DNA of 64,000 nt. Source: Brachynemurus nebulosus (lineage: Eukaryota; Arthropoda; Insecta; Neuroptera; Myrmeleontidae). The position numbers were made by a program, and so were the translations under genes. The stretch spans positions 7,500,005-7,564,004 of the forward strand of contig JAPWDM010000016.1 in assembly GCA_035578155.1 (NCBI GenBank). Direction: 5' to 3'. The notes below the pieces were generated by a model, which was not told where the DNA came from, ran no database searches, and worked only from the letters and a program-made list of their open reading frames with translations. Below, piece after piece: positions 12,541 through 23,327 of the stretch; positions within the stretch are counted from its first letter, which is position 1; every line of letters starts with the position of its first letter.

Positions 12541-13430
12541 ACAATTTGATAGATGGGGTATACTACCGCGTCAAAAATGTGGGGATACCCTCCCTCGGGG
12601 TGGCCCCAAACTTTTGACACCGTACTGTACTTAATTTTTGGTACACTGCGGTGTCAAAAGTGTGGACCCCCTAACTGAAAAAGGTGTCCGATCACTTTTT
12701 GAAGCGTACTGTACGTGCAAACCTTGACCCCAACATGCGCTTGCCTTAATTGCGTCATTTTAAAAGAAAGGTACACTACCACTTCAAAAATGTGGGGAAT
12801 ACCCTAACCCAAGAGGTGGCCCCAAACTTTTGACACGGTAGTGTACTTAAATTTTTGGTACACTGCGGTGTCAAAAGTGCGGGCCCCCTAACCAAAAAGG
12901 TGTCCGATCACTTTTTGAAGCGTACTGTACGTGCAAACCTTGACCCCAACACGCGCTTGCCTTAATTGCGTCATTTTAAACGAAAGGTACACTACCACGT
13001 CAAAAATGTGGGGAATTCTCTAACTCGGGGGTGGCCCCAAACTTTTGCCACCGTACTGTACTTAAATTTTTGGTACACTACCGTGTCAAAAGTGCGGGCC
13101 CCCTAACCAAAAAGGTGTCCGATCACTTTTTGAAGCGTACTGTACGTGCAAACCTTGACCCCAACACGCGCTTGCCTTAATTGCGTCATTTTAAACGAAA
13201 GGTACACTACCACGTCAAAAATGTGGGGAATACCCTAACCCAAGGGGTGGCTCCAAACTTTTGACACCGTACTGTACTTAAATTTTTGGTACACTGCCAT
13301 GTCAGAAATGCGGACCCCCCTGACCAAAAAGGTATCCGATCACTTTTTGAAGCGTACTATGCTTATTACGTGCAAACCTTGAACCTCACTTAATTGCGTC
13401 ATCTTAAACGAAAATTGGGAGGCCGCTAAA
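12541..13430. repeat. Tandem array, about four units of 213-216 bases
   Basis: The landmark CAAAAATGTGGGGA recurs at 12572, 12785, 13001 and 13216, giving periods of 213, 216 and 215. Each unit also carries TGGCCCCAAACTTTTG, GTGTCCGATCACTTTTTGAA and GTACTGTACGTGCAAACC. The array is clearly more GC-rich than its surroundings, and its units differ at scattered positions. No open frame spans it. Confidence 0.95.
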
Positions 13431-14409
13431 TTTTGTGGGGGGCACTGTACCAACCGCTGCCGCAAAACTAACTTCAGTCTCCAAACTCCAGGTTTCTGAC
13501 CCCATATTTCCGACTCTAGCTTTCCGACTTCACATTTCCGACTCCAGAGTCCAGATTTCTGACCGCTACTGTACTGCCGGAAATTTGGGTGTCAATTGTA
13601 CTGCATAATATTTTTATATATAATTAACCTTGAAAAACTTATTAGTTTTAGAATTTTATCAGCTTAAAATAAGTTTGTTTTAGCTGAATGTTTATTTTAG
13701 CAGACCTTGAAAGCACATTGTAAAACATCATTTAAGAATTTTAGTATAACACAGAACTATTTACCGCACAATTTATAAATCAAATGAAAATTATATTAAT
13801 ACCTACACATCTGTATATTACGTATAAACCCTGTATATTAATAATAATACGTAGTATTCTATTTCTAATTTATGATTAGACTGAATCTAATTATAAAATA
13901 ATTTATAAATATTGCAAAAAATTTGTTTAATCAGCAAAATCAATGTATATCATTTTAATACTGATACATATTTATATTAGGGTATAATAGTATTGTATTT
14001 ATTTATATTTTAAACAGAATAAAAGTTCAATTTTTAGTTTTAAATTACTATAATTTAAACACGTCGCTTAATATAGAAATGATAACAGCATTGAGTTTTG
14101 CTAAATTTTTATAGATCAGTATCTATATTAGAGAATTCACATGTAAAATCATGTATATAACGGAAGTATATTTAGTATTTTTAATGAATGTTTTCTTATA
14201 CAGGGTGTATCATGAAATATGCTTTTCAATTTGAATAATAAATTTCATAAGATTTTTGTAAATACTTTTATAGGTTAACGAAAGTAACTTCTTGCTGTAA
14301 AAAATAGGGGAATTCAGGGTAATAATTAAATAAAACGCACATAATTTTTTTTTTTTAAATTTTTTTTTTATAGAAATTAAATTGCTTAAATCTATATATT
14401 ACATAAAAT
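13431..14409. other. Intergenic sequence with short degenerate repeats
   Basis: 13480-13600 contains several imperfect copies of TTTCCGACTCCAG. The rest is AT-rich and contains no recognised gene. A poly-T tract at 14347-14372 lies 3' of the minus-strand gene. Confidence 0.4.
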
Positions 14410-14898
14410 CTACTTATTTTCCATATAAAAATTTTTTAAAAGAATACAATTTTCTAATGAACAAATTTTGTCAGAATGAAGCATACAACGTCTTGAATAA
14501 TATTCATCTCGCAGATTGGAAATCTTCGGTATATCAAATATTTCCGCCAAATTCAAAATCCGCGGCTGGTTTTCGGTACCATCAAACAAATTTGAAATCC
14601 ATTTCTTCTTTTCACTGCCCTTGACGTATATGACATCATACTTCTTTAATATAGGTTTCAATATGGTATGAAGTTTTTTGTATGGAATAAATCCATACGA
14701 CCAAGGTATCCCATGCCAATTTCGACAAAACCAACGTGCAGCAGCCCGTTCATATTTCTTCGGCAACTCGTTGAAATCAAACGGTGCGTCGAATATAAGA
14801 TGTAATATTTCATCCGAATTTTTCGCAGCAATACCAACTTCTTTAAAATAAAATTCGTTGTTAGCTCCTTGATAGCCTTGTATGTCAAGAAACGCCAT
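14410..14898 (-). CDS. Uncharacterised DIQG-family protein, 162 aa
   Basis: An intronless gene of unknown function. I recognise the family as uncharacterised proteins of about 160-180 residues. Visible landmarks are D5-I-Q7-G8 in a hydrophobic N-terminal strand, F-K19-E20-V, A-R55-W56 with N60-W-H62-G63 and W66, I90-Y91-V-K93-G94-x-E96-K97, and a C-terminal C138-x2-H141-S-x3-C146-x2-E149-N150. All are conserved at the same spacing in the gene at 23328. There is no signal peptide or membrane segment, so it is probably nuclear or cytosolic. The start is the first Met, 22 bases after a good initiator. The order of elements resembles a DEDDh-type exonuclease fold with a D-x-Q in place of D-x-E; that is inference. 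It stands alone, with no operon-like neighbour. A relic of a mobile element is an alternative. Confidence 0.8.
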   Translation of the reverse strand: MAFLDIQGYQGANNEFYFKEVGIAAKNSDEILHLIFDAPFDFNELPKKYERAAARWFCRNWHGIPWSYGFIPYKKLHTILKPILKKYDVIYVKGSEKKKWISNLFDGTENQPRILNLAEIFDIPKISNLRDEYYSRRCMLHSDKICSLENCILLKNFYMENK

Positions 14899-14917
14899 TT
14901 TTTACCACCGTCGTAGA

Positions 14918-14952
14918 ACTGAATTTACTCACACAATCGACAACTTTATATA
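14918..14952 (-). promoter_or_regulatory. TATA box and initiator of the minus-strand DIQG gene
   Basis: On the minus strand TATATAAAG (14952-14944) lies 32 bases before the A of TCAGT (14922-14918), which is arthropod core promoter spacing. The predicted 5' leader is only 22 bases. Confidence 0.65.
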
Positions 14953-15196
14953 AAATAATTAAAATTGGTTAGGATAGTTAGTTAATTTGTGGGATGTATC
15001 CGAAAATGGATACTAATAGCTATTGCTAGTTGACCATCAAATTACAAACTGTTAATAATAATTAGCACATTGGTGAGTACCATGTTCTTTTCACTTTAAG
15101 ACCTAGTGATTTAAGGAATGCTAAATTTTCGGGTGAAATGTGTTGTCGCTTAAAAGTTTTACGTTTAATGATCCCTAGATTCAACATTCCCTAGAT

Positions 15197-15422
15197 CAGA
15201 GGTCGCCAAAGTTGCCTATATAGACCCGCAGGAGTCTATTTAACAAAAATAGGGGTCGATCTGAACTAGGGGGTACTTAATTATTAGATCCATAATAGAT
15301 ACTCTATTAGGTCCTAATAGATAGCTTTATTTTAATTAACTGAAAATTACTTATATGGGAATCGATAGAGATTTCGAAAAATTATATAGGGGTCGATAAC
15401 CAAAAAAGTTTGGCGACCCCTG
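15197..15422. mobile_element. hAT-type MITE
   Basis: The ends CAGAGGTCGCCAAAGTT and AGTTTGGCGACCCCTG are inverted repeats of hAT type. It is 226 bases and non-coding. No clean 8-base target duplication remains. Confidence 0.65.
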
Positions 15423-16339
15423 CCTTACACCAAACATTCCTTGTTCTTTGTTTGTTTATTATTTTTACAAATTTCCATATTGGACATTGTTTATTAATCT
15501 AATCTACCATTTAGTAATGTTGACTCCGTATCTCCATGGAGAAACAAATCAACAATACTATGGTTTAACTTTTTTAGCTGCGTAAATCCGACCTAAGTTG
15601 ACGTAAAAAAAAATTTATACATACATACACTTTGTCCAGTTTTACATTGTTGGCGGGTCACAAAATCGGCGCAGAAACCTATTTGTGTAAGTAGTATTCG
15701 TAGTATTGTAGTAGCATTTGTGTACTACACTCTGTGCATATGCTGGTACACACTAACACATATACAGATATGCGTGAGGTTGAAAATCTAGCCGCCAAGT
15801 AGAAATGAACAACCAATATCTTTTTCTTTCTCTTTTATTATTTGACAAGAACAACAACAGAAATAACGGATTATGTGAATTTCTAATATTTATAAATAAT
15901 TTATACATAAATGATATATAGAATAGAAATAGACTAATAAACTTAAACTATCCAGGATTACATCAGCCATTCTCCGCTTTTGGAATTAATATACTTTTAA
16001 AATAGGGGAGGAGCTTAATATTTAAATCAATTTATCTCATTAAAATACTAATTTACGGGGGGAATTAATAATTTACAGCCGATTATATAAGGTAACTAAG
16101 CATATTTCTGAATAAATTTTCCGATTTTATCCTATGTTTCGAAGTATTTTCGAAAAAGCATATAACAATGACGTCAGATCTGAAATCTAATGGGGATATA
16201 GAAAGTCGGTCGGTAGATATGATATGACATCGATTTATTTTTATTTTTTTTGTTTTTTCTTCCAAAGTACTTGCCCCGAATTGTCGACCGAAATTCTTGA
16301 TATCTAATTTAAATATATAGTAAGTTCAAAATTAACCCT
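15423..16339. other. Intergenic sequence with a shared repeat block
   Basis: About 15525-15605 (CTCCGTATCTCCATGGAGA) is an inverted relative of 1395-1475, showing a further dispersed repeat. No gene recognised. Confidence 0.45.
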
Positions 16340-16790
16340 CAACACTATCTAACAGGATTAAAATTAAACGGTTGGATTTTGAGAATATTTTATGAAAATT
16401 AAATATGCTATGGAAATATGAATATGGTTAATTTAGGGTTGTTAGGCGAGAATTATGCTCAGAATTTTAGAATATCAAATTTGAATGAACCCGGGGGTCA
16501 GAATTGTCCGTCAAGGTCATCAAATAAGACCCAAATTAATTGTGATATTAAAATTGTCCCCTACGGTCTTGGTGCCCCAAGCAAAGACTAAAATGGAAAT
16601 ACTCCTCAAACTACCTATTGATACGGGTATCTAGGTACATAAAGGTGCGGAAATTAGCCATAGTATTGAAATATGAAGATTGTTACTTTAGAATCGTTTG
16701 ACGAGCGGAGCGAGGCATTATAAATAATTGATGTTCTACAGAATTTCCGAACACCTAATTTACCCCTTTGCACTCGAACCATTTTTTAGT
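16340..16790. repeat. Family B dispersed repeat
   Basis: It carries the GTTTGACGAGCGGAGCGAGG block (16690 area) and the preceding degenerate units also found at 37.5-38.2 kb. Non-coding. Confidence 0.65.
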
Positions 16791-17382
16791 ATATGTACTC
16801 AGCTACTCGACAGTAGTTTTAAAACGCTGCAAACACTATTGTATTAGGAGAACATAATATCCATAATACAATATATCTATTAGTTAATTTTAGTAGTATG
16901 TATCACAATGTATTGTAGCAAAACGTCGCGTCGTTGTGTTGTATCATGTTTTCCTAATATAATAATTTTCAAATAAATGAAGAATGCTGAGAAACGGAGC
17001 GAAGTGGAATCAAAAACGTGTTCACTATCATCGATATAGGGTCTGATATCGCTCCGATAAAATATTATCTCAGTGGTATTGGTACTGGAGCGGTATTGAA
17101 GCGAGAGCGAACCATGACTGATATCGGACCGATATCAGAGCGATAATGTGAATACATTCATTATTTATTATGTAAGAATATTTTATCGAACCGGGAGCGG
17201 AGTGATATCGTACTGAGAGCGGAGCGTTAATGTAAATCGGGCCTTAGGTCCTCTAGCGTGTTGTAAATAATAAAATACGTACCTATTGTTTATGGCGCCG
17301 CTGCGGCGCCTAACGAGTGGAATTAATACAGCGTTCTCTTAAAATAAGCAAACCTAAAATAAGGAAATATTGTAAACAAACA
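16791..17382. other. Repeat-rich sequence with ATATCGGACCGATATC motifs
   Basis: 17030-17245 holds inverted short motifs such as GATATCGGACCGATATCAGA and GAGCGGAGTGATATCG and ends in CGGGCCTTA; it may be an old Harbinger-like MITE. 17294-17310 is a GGCGCCGCTGCGGCGCC palindrome. No gene recognised. Confidence 0.4.
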
Positions 17383-18805
17383 CCCAGTGAACATAGAATG
17401 TAAATGTGATGTAACAAGGAAATAACAAGTTACGCAACTTTTTTGACTTATGGGTGACATAACAATTATATAAAATTAGAGTTTTACGTTATATCCCTAA
17501 TTGGTACCTGTATGTTACGTAACAGTTACGTGCCATTGTGACTGTAATAAAATGTCACATTTGTGACTGCTATGTTACGTTTAGATGATGTATCAAGGTT
17601 GCTTCGATAAAACGTCACAGTGTGACTTTTATGTTATGTCTTCGCAACCTAACAATTTTACTTTAATAAAACCTCACAGAACTGACTCTTATGTTATGTT
17701 TTTGTGACGTATCAACGTTACTTTATTGAAATGTCACAATCATAACTCTTTTGTTATGTCCCGATGACCTAACAATGTTACTTTGAACAAAACGTCACAA
17801 CAGTACTCTTATGTTATGTTTTTGTGACGTATTAACTACAGGTATCTTTAAATTGATAACTCCTCGCGAATTGATACATTTAAAATTAATATGGTAACAA
17901 AACATTTCACAAAAGTGACAAGTGAAATGTTTTATTAATATTGACACGTCACAAAAACATAACAAAAGAGTCATGATTGTGACATTTCATTAAAAAAACG
18001 TTAATACGTCGTTAAAACAGTTAATTTTGTTATTAATTTAAAAATTAAACTCTTATGAAAATTCTTGTAAGGCTTTATTTACTATTTTGTGATATATATT
18101 AATATATAACGATGAGAATAAATAAGTCAGTTTGGTCTAGTCGTTAAGACTGTCGATAATTTAAATGATGCTTCAGCTTGGATAACGGTTCGAATCCTGT
18201 AACAGTCAACAAAAAAAAGAAAAAAAAACAATAATAATTTAGGTGTATGTATATGAACAAAGTTGGTATAGTTTTTCAACATTTAAATGAGATGACTTTT
18301 CAAGTACGGCAATAATCAGCAGTATTGTTCGCAGCATGATACCTACTTATCTATATTAATGCAAAAAGAAACCGTCGCTTGTAAAACAGGTAACAAATTT
18401 AAATACAATTGGAGTGAACATAGGGTGGTATTTGTTGTAAGCAATAAAATAATTTAACATCTTGAAAGTTTATGGTCACTAATAACACCCTCTCGAAAAG
18501 TCATTCCAAATATTGTTGGAAAAGGTATAATATGTGATGTAATGTTAATAAGAAACAAAAAAGGGGTATTTTGAATTTGCTTATTGCAAAAGAAGGCGTA
18601 AGGCGTATTTTTATCTATAAGGTAACATCAAAGTTATATTTTCCTGAAACGTAACAAGAACATAACAATGTTACGTCACATTGTTACGTTTATAAGTGGG
18701 AAATTGTAAGTTACATGTGAGTCATATGTGACTCATATTTTATGTAACAGGTGACTTTCAGTTCTGTCACTTTGACATAAAATTTACAGAAAAATGTTCA
18801 CTGGG
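17383..18805. mobile_element. 1.4-kb CCCAGTGAACAT element, copy 1
   Basis: Begins CCCAGTGAACAT and ends with its reverse complement. Inside are tandem units of roughly 60 bases around TTTGTGACGTATCAACGTTAC, then a core of about 100 bases (17838-17937), then units in the opposite orientation, a tRNA-like module (18126-18209) and a right arm. There is no transposase, so it is non-autonomous. A second copy lies at 29110-30562. The superfamily is unclear because target duplications could not be resolved. Confidence 0.85.
18126..18209 (+). repeat. tRNA-like SINE module inside the CCCAGTG element
   Basis: An A-box-like TGGTCTAGTCGTTAAG and a perfect B box GGTTCGAATCC (18187-18197) are followed by an A-rich tail. 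It resembles a tRNA-derived SINE head and could have an RNA polymerase III promoter. The same module sits at the same place in the second copy, so it was acquired before the element multiplied. Confidence 0.7.
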
Positions 18806-19403
18806 CACACACACATTCAAACATGTTTATATTAAAAAGTAATAAAAATATTGTCAAAAAAATAAAAAATATTAGTATAAATAGTGTGATAAATAATAAA
18901 ATGTTCATGAACTTTTTAATCATTTATTCAGAAAAATTAAAAATTTTGCAATTTGTACATTTACTTATGAGTTTGAAATGAAATGTTTAAAACGTCCAAA
19001 ATCCTACAATTGTCTATAATTCTATATAATTATGCATATATAAACATATCCATGATTTGATTATTTAATAGTATCAGGTAGTATGCATACATGCATATAA
19101 TGCTTGTGGATGTGTTGTTGGAACCGTTGAGACATTATGAAGTGGTGATAAATTAAAATTTAATAGCTTCTTTGACATTCACTTCACAATATGTATCTGT
19201 ACGTATTTACTTTTTGTTCTGTACTTAAACATTAGCAAAGATTATTCTTAAAATGGTCTCATTCGGAACATACAAACGTATTTTCTTATTAATAAATAAT
19301 TATCAATTTATTATATGTATTTATTGTGTACAGTTGTTATTTTAAATAGAAAAAGTTAATTACTTAATGTATGTAGTTAAGTTATGTACTTATTTTATAT
19401 AAC
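18806..19403. other. AT-rich intergenic sequence
   Basis: No gene or bounded repeat recognised. Confidence 0.4.
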
Positions 19404-20458
19404 CAGCGTTGGCAGCTCTTTAACAAGAATATATTGTACCAGGGTCTCTAAAATTATTGTATTTTTGTCTAAATTATTGTACAAAATTATTGTACTTTTG
19501 TCTAAATTATTACACTTTTTAATATGTATGCATGTTCGCTAGAACACCAGAAAATTTGCTTTCAAATTTTCCTTATTATTAGGCCTTTAAATAATTATAT
19601 CTCCCACAACGAAGATCGGAAATAAAAATAACGATTTATAATTTAAGAAATAAGAATTACTAAATAAGAAATATAATATTTAAGTTCTATTTATTTCAGT
19701 TTTGGTATTTTATTTGTATAAAACTAATAAAAAAGCGTTTTCAAAGTTGATAAGATCGATAAATTCCAAGTTGGGCTTTTATGTGCAAAAACTGCATAAT
19801 TTGAATAAAATCTCTATAAAAGTATAACTTTAAATTATATTAGAGTTAAATTAAAATTACATAAAATATACATTTTCGTAAACATTTTTTTATTATGTTT
19901 ATGACATCACATTAAGACATTTACTTCCAATGAGATTTGACCTATACGGGTATACACGTTATATTTTCTATTGCTTATTGGTGTATTCTATACACCAATA
20001 ATACACTGTATAGGAAAAAATACCAGACGATAGGAAAATACCATGCTTCGTGTAAAGACGTTGTATCCATGATATTGCGCGGAAAATTCATATTTTCATG
20101 TAGGTCAATTATAAATACATAGTTAATACTTATGTGAGTCATTTCAAAATATAAGGCCGCTATTACACTGTCATAGATATATGTCAAAGTTTTATTTAAT
20201 CAAAGAAATATTATAGTGTAATAAGTCAACTTTTATAATATAAATTTCTGTAACCATAGTTAAAGATACTTGTTAATATTTGATCATAGATTTGATCAAA
20301 GATCTTTGACATATATCTATGACAATGTAATAGCGGCCTAATACAAAAAAGCTAAAATATTTAAAATTATTGTATTATTGTAAAGCCAAGATTGTACATT
20401 GTACAAATGTCCAAATTATTATACGCGTACAATGATTATTGTACGGCTGCCAACGCTG
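19404..20458. mobile_element. Non-autonomous hAT element with exact 8-base target duplication
   Basis: The ends CAGCGTTGGCAGC and GCTGCCAACGCTG are perfect inverted repeats, flanked by TATATAAC on both sides (19396-19403 and 20459-20466). Both subterminal regions carry several ATTATTGTAC motifs, as expected for hAT transposase binding sites. It has no transposase frame. A Harbinger-type MITE (20155-20338) is nested inside. Confidence 0.9.
20155..20338. mobile_element. PIF/Harbinger-type MITE nested in the hAT element
   Basis: The inverted ends GGCCGCTATTACACTGTCAT and their complement are nearly identical for about 35 bases, flanked by TAA on both sides. It is 184 bases and non-coding. Confidence 0.85.
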
Positions 20459-20648
20459 TATATAACTAAATAAACTGTATTTTTAATATGACAGGGGTTA
20501 TTAAGAAAACATTTAACGTGAGAAAATAAATTAGAAATATTTGGAGAACTGGGCATCGCAGCATGTCTTAGCTTTTGGTTACGGTATATCAGTGACCTAG
20601 TAAATATATGTATATGCATATACATAGATATTTAATTCATCCTGTATG

Positions 20649-20705
20649 TTCCGCTTAAAATAGGGAAAGTGACTTGTTTACTATTCCCTATTTTGAGCGG
20701 AATCT
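20649..20705. repeat. Short hairpin
   Basis: GTTCCGCTTAAAATAGGGAA pairs with TTCCCTATTTTGAGCGGAA across a loop of about 17 bases. Directly downstream is a GC-rich CGCCGTGGCGGCGCC block. Confidence 0.7.
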
Positions 20706-20779
20706 GTATTTATTGTGTCGCCGTGGCGGCGCCCATCAAGTGCAAAGGGTTTCAAGTGCAAAGGCAGCTAAAAAAGTGC

Positions 20780-20970
20780 AAAGCGACTCAAAACCTCCTG
20801 TAGACACTAAAACCATAGGGATATTTTTTCGGGATTAAGTTGTATCCAATTAATTAGCCCTTTCCTGCTCAGCTTAGATCAGGAAAGGGCTAATTAATTG
20901 GATACAACTTAATCCCGAAAAAAAATTCCTATGGTTTTAGTGTCTACAGGAGGCTTTTAGTCGCTTTTTA
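20780..20970. repeat. Near-perfect palindrome of the CCTGTAGACACTAAAACC family
   Basis: Arms of about 90 bases are almost identical reverse complements, with a loop of about 12 bases at 20870-20880. Related sequence is in the MITE at 40632-41035 and, in part, at 21795-21815. Confidence 0.9.
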
Positions 20971-22671
20971 AAAACGATGAGAGTTATTTACTTTCCACCG
21001 TGTATACGCATTTATTCTTAAAGTATTAAATTACATTTTCAATTCGTTACTTACAATTAGAAACATTTTATATATAATTTTTTATTATTTACGTCTTGTA
21101 ACTGATAATTTTTTAAGTGTTTTTACAAAATTAAACTGCAAATAGTTTAAAAACATTTCACTATCCTGTAAAATTATTTCTTGAGTACGTGTTTAGAGTT
21201 GTATTTAAAGATATTAACAATATTGCACCTTTTTTTCATATTATTTCCTGCTTACATCTAGGAAAGCCAACTTGTATCAATTTGAGAAAGGGGTACTTTT
21301 GAGTTTATCTATTAGTTCGAAAGAATTTTTAACACTATGTGTAGAGCTGAACTGAGTTTCTGTTTTAAATAAAATGTCTAAATGTTTTGCTAATTTATGT
21401 GACGGACAACCGACATGGGAAACTGCAGGCCTTATTGGATTATCAGGTTTGTGTGTGTCTTTACGAGTCCGTACATTCTAGGAGCTTTTAGATTCATTTC
21501 CACTAAATAATGTCATTCTCTTTCAGAAAACATACTTTTATTATCATTAATTAGTTTTTTTAATTTCTTCATTACATTTATTAGCTGGATCGGTAAAAAG
21601 ACTTTTTTTCGTTTTTAGTTTACATTAACTTTCAAAATTTTTGTGTTTTAGTGGAAATTTAGTTATTTCCTTTTTAGAATTGAAAAAAAATTTAAATATG
21701 GCTCTGTATTGTGTGAGTAGTCTATATACGCAGTTAATCCCCAAGCTTACACGAAGAAAAATCCATCAAATTTAAGGTAACAAAGAGGGTGTTTACAACT
21801 TAATTCCGAAAAAAAAATTAAAATTTCATAGTCCAAATTAAAGTTTTCATCATCATTTTGGCAAACTTGTTAATATGTACATAGACATGACTCTTCAAGC
21901 AAATTTTTAATAATTAAACACATTTTATTTTATAAATAAAATTATAATAATATAATTAGTAGGTACATATTGAAGTATGTAAAAAATGCTGATTCGATGT
22001 TTGATAAAAAAGAATTTCTTGTTTAAGATATTACAGTCGTTTACAAAAACTAGAGGTAATTTAATACCTATAGGTATATTTAACTAATTTTTAATAATTA
22101 AACTAACAAGTAATAAATTTAACAAAAACAGATATATTGTTTCAGTAAATATAAAATATGGGAAAGAAATTTTTCTTAAAATATATGGAACATTGTGCTA
22201 TTAATTTAAGACTAAAAAAAATATCTATGAAGAGAAATTAATGTTTCAAAACTGTTTTAAATTCTTGATATTATTATTAAATATTAAGCTTTAAAAATAT
22301 TAAGATATATGATTTTTTTTAAAATATATTTATATTGTGAAATATGATTTTAACGCTGTAGAAATCCTTACTTTTAACAGAGTACTGTATAGTTTAAGTT
22401 TCAAATTTATCTTTTAATATGTACCTAAATGAAAAGAATGCTATAGAGTGGTTTAAACTATAGCGTGCACTTTAATTTCAAATTAAATTTTTATAACATT
22501 GCTAACAAAAATCTGTATATGAATAAGAAACTAATTCTTTTCCAACTAATAATCGTTTATTTAAATTACACAAGGTTAATAATAGCAAATATACATACAC
22601 ACAATTATGTGAATTTTATATCGAATTATAATATTCGAGTAATATTTGTACTATGAATAAAGCAAGTGATA
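20971..22671. other. AT-rich intergenic sequence
   Basis: No gene recognised. 20975-21005 (ATGAGAGTTATTTACTTTCC) resembles the terminus of the MITE at 40632. Confidence 0.4.
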
Positions 22672-22750
22672 ACATAATTTTTATTTTTACATATTAGACG
22701 GAAATTTTTCGTTCGTAGTATTAGTAGCAATAATCTTGTAATGACGTCAG
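22672..22750 (+). repeat. Direct repeat upstream of the plus-strand DIQG gene
   Basis: About 75 bases (CATATTAGACGGAAAT and following, ending TAATGACGTCAG) recur in the same orientation at 23952-24025, downstream of the gene. The pair brackets the gene about 1.28 kb apart. Confidence 0.75.
22742..22749. promoter_or_regulatory. CRE-type palindrome TGACGTCA
   Basis: A perfect consensus CREB/ATF site. Subtracting the hAT MITE and its target duplication (456 bases) would place it about 44 bases before the TATA box of the gene at 23328. Function is inferred from position only. Confidence 0.45.
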
Positions 22751-22768
22751 TAAAACATGCATACACAC

Positions 22769-23216
22769 TAGTGATGGAGAACTATCGATAGTCCCGACTA
22801 TCGATAGTTCTGACTATCGATAGTCCCGACTATCGATAGTTACGATAGTCGTGAAACAATCGATAGTTTTTGATACCCAAGTTGGGCGGCATTTAGATAC
22901 TTAGATTAGTTTTTTTTTTTTTTTGCTCCCGTACCCGGCGAGCAAAAAAAAAAAAAAAGAAAAAAAAAAGGTCGCCGGTTTTACGCTGGGGCGGAATTAT
23001 TCTTTTTTGCCCGGAAATTCCCTTAAAATGGTTGTTTTTATATCTCTGGCTATAATTTCTACGAAATTTTTATTATCTTTAGTATTTATAAGTAAACGAA
23101 ATGACTGAAAAAAAGTATCGAAAACTATCGAGAGTAAAAAAAAAAATATCGATAGTTTTCGATAGTCAAAACTATCGATAGTTATCGATAGTGCTATCGA
23201 TAGTTCTCCACCACTG
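22769..23216. mobile_element. hAT-type MITE with CTATCGATAG-repeat arms
   Basis: The ends TAGTGATGGAGAAC and GTTCTCCACCACTG are flanked by ATACACAC on both sides (22761-22768, 23217-23224), an exact 8-base hAT duplication. Both arms are arrays of ACTATCGATAGT. The middle has an A-rich stretch and sequence shared, inverted, with the element at 44592. It separates the DIQG gene's TATA box from upstream sequence. Confidence 0.92.
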
Positions 23217-23248
23217 ATACACACAACTTATTCAAGCAAGCTCACACC

Positions 23249-23286
23249 TATAAAAATCAGTTTTATTTTAAAGAAAATATTAGTTA
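23249..23286 (+). promoter_or_regulatory. TATA box and initiator-like site of the plus-strand DIQG gene
   Basis: TATAAAAA starts at 23249. TTAGT lies at 23279-23284, with its A about 33 bases downstream. The predicted leader to the ATG at 23328 is about 46 bases. Confidence 0.55.
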
Positions 23287-23327
23287 CTGAATTCTAAGCC
23301 GAACAGTTTGACTCTAGACTTCACATA

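Noticed and set aside
12541..13430. CRISPR-like array
   Set aside because: The 214-base units are contiguous and diverged throughout, with no short repeat and spacer alternation, and the genome is eukaryotic.
18126..18209. Functional tRNA gene
   Set aside because: A and B boxes are present, but acceptor and anticodon stems do not form properly, an A-rich tail follows, and it sits inside a repeated element; a SINE head is more likely.
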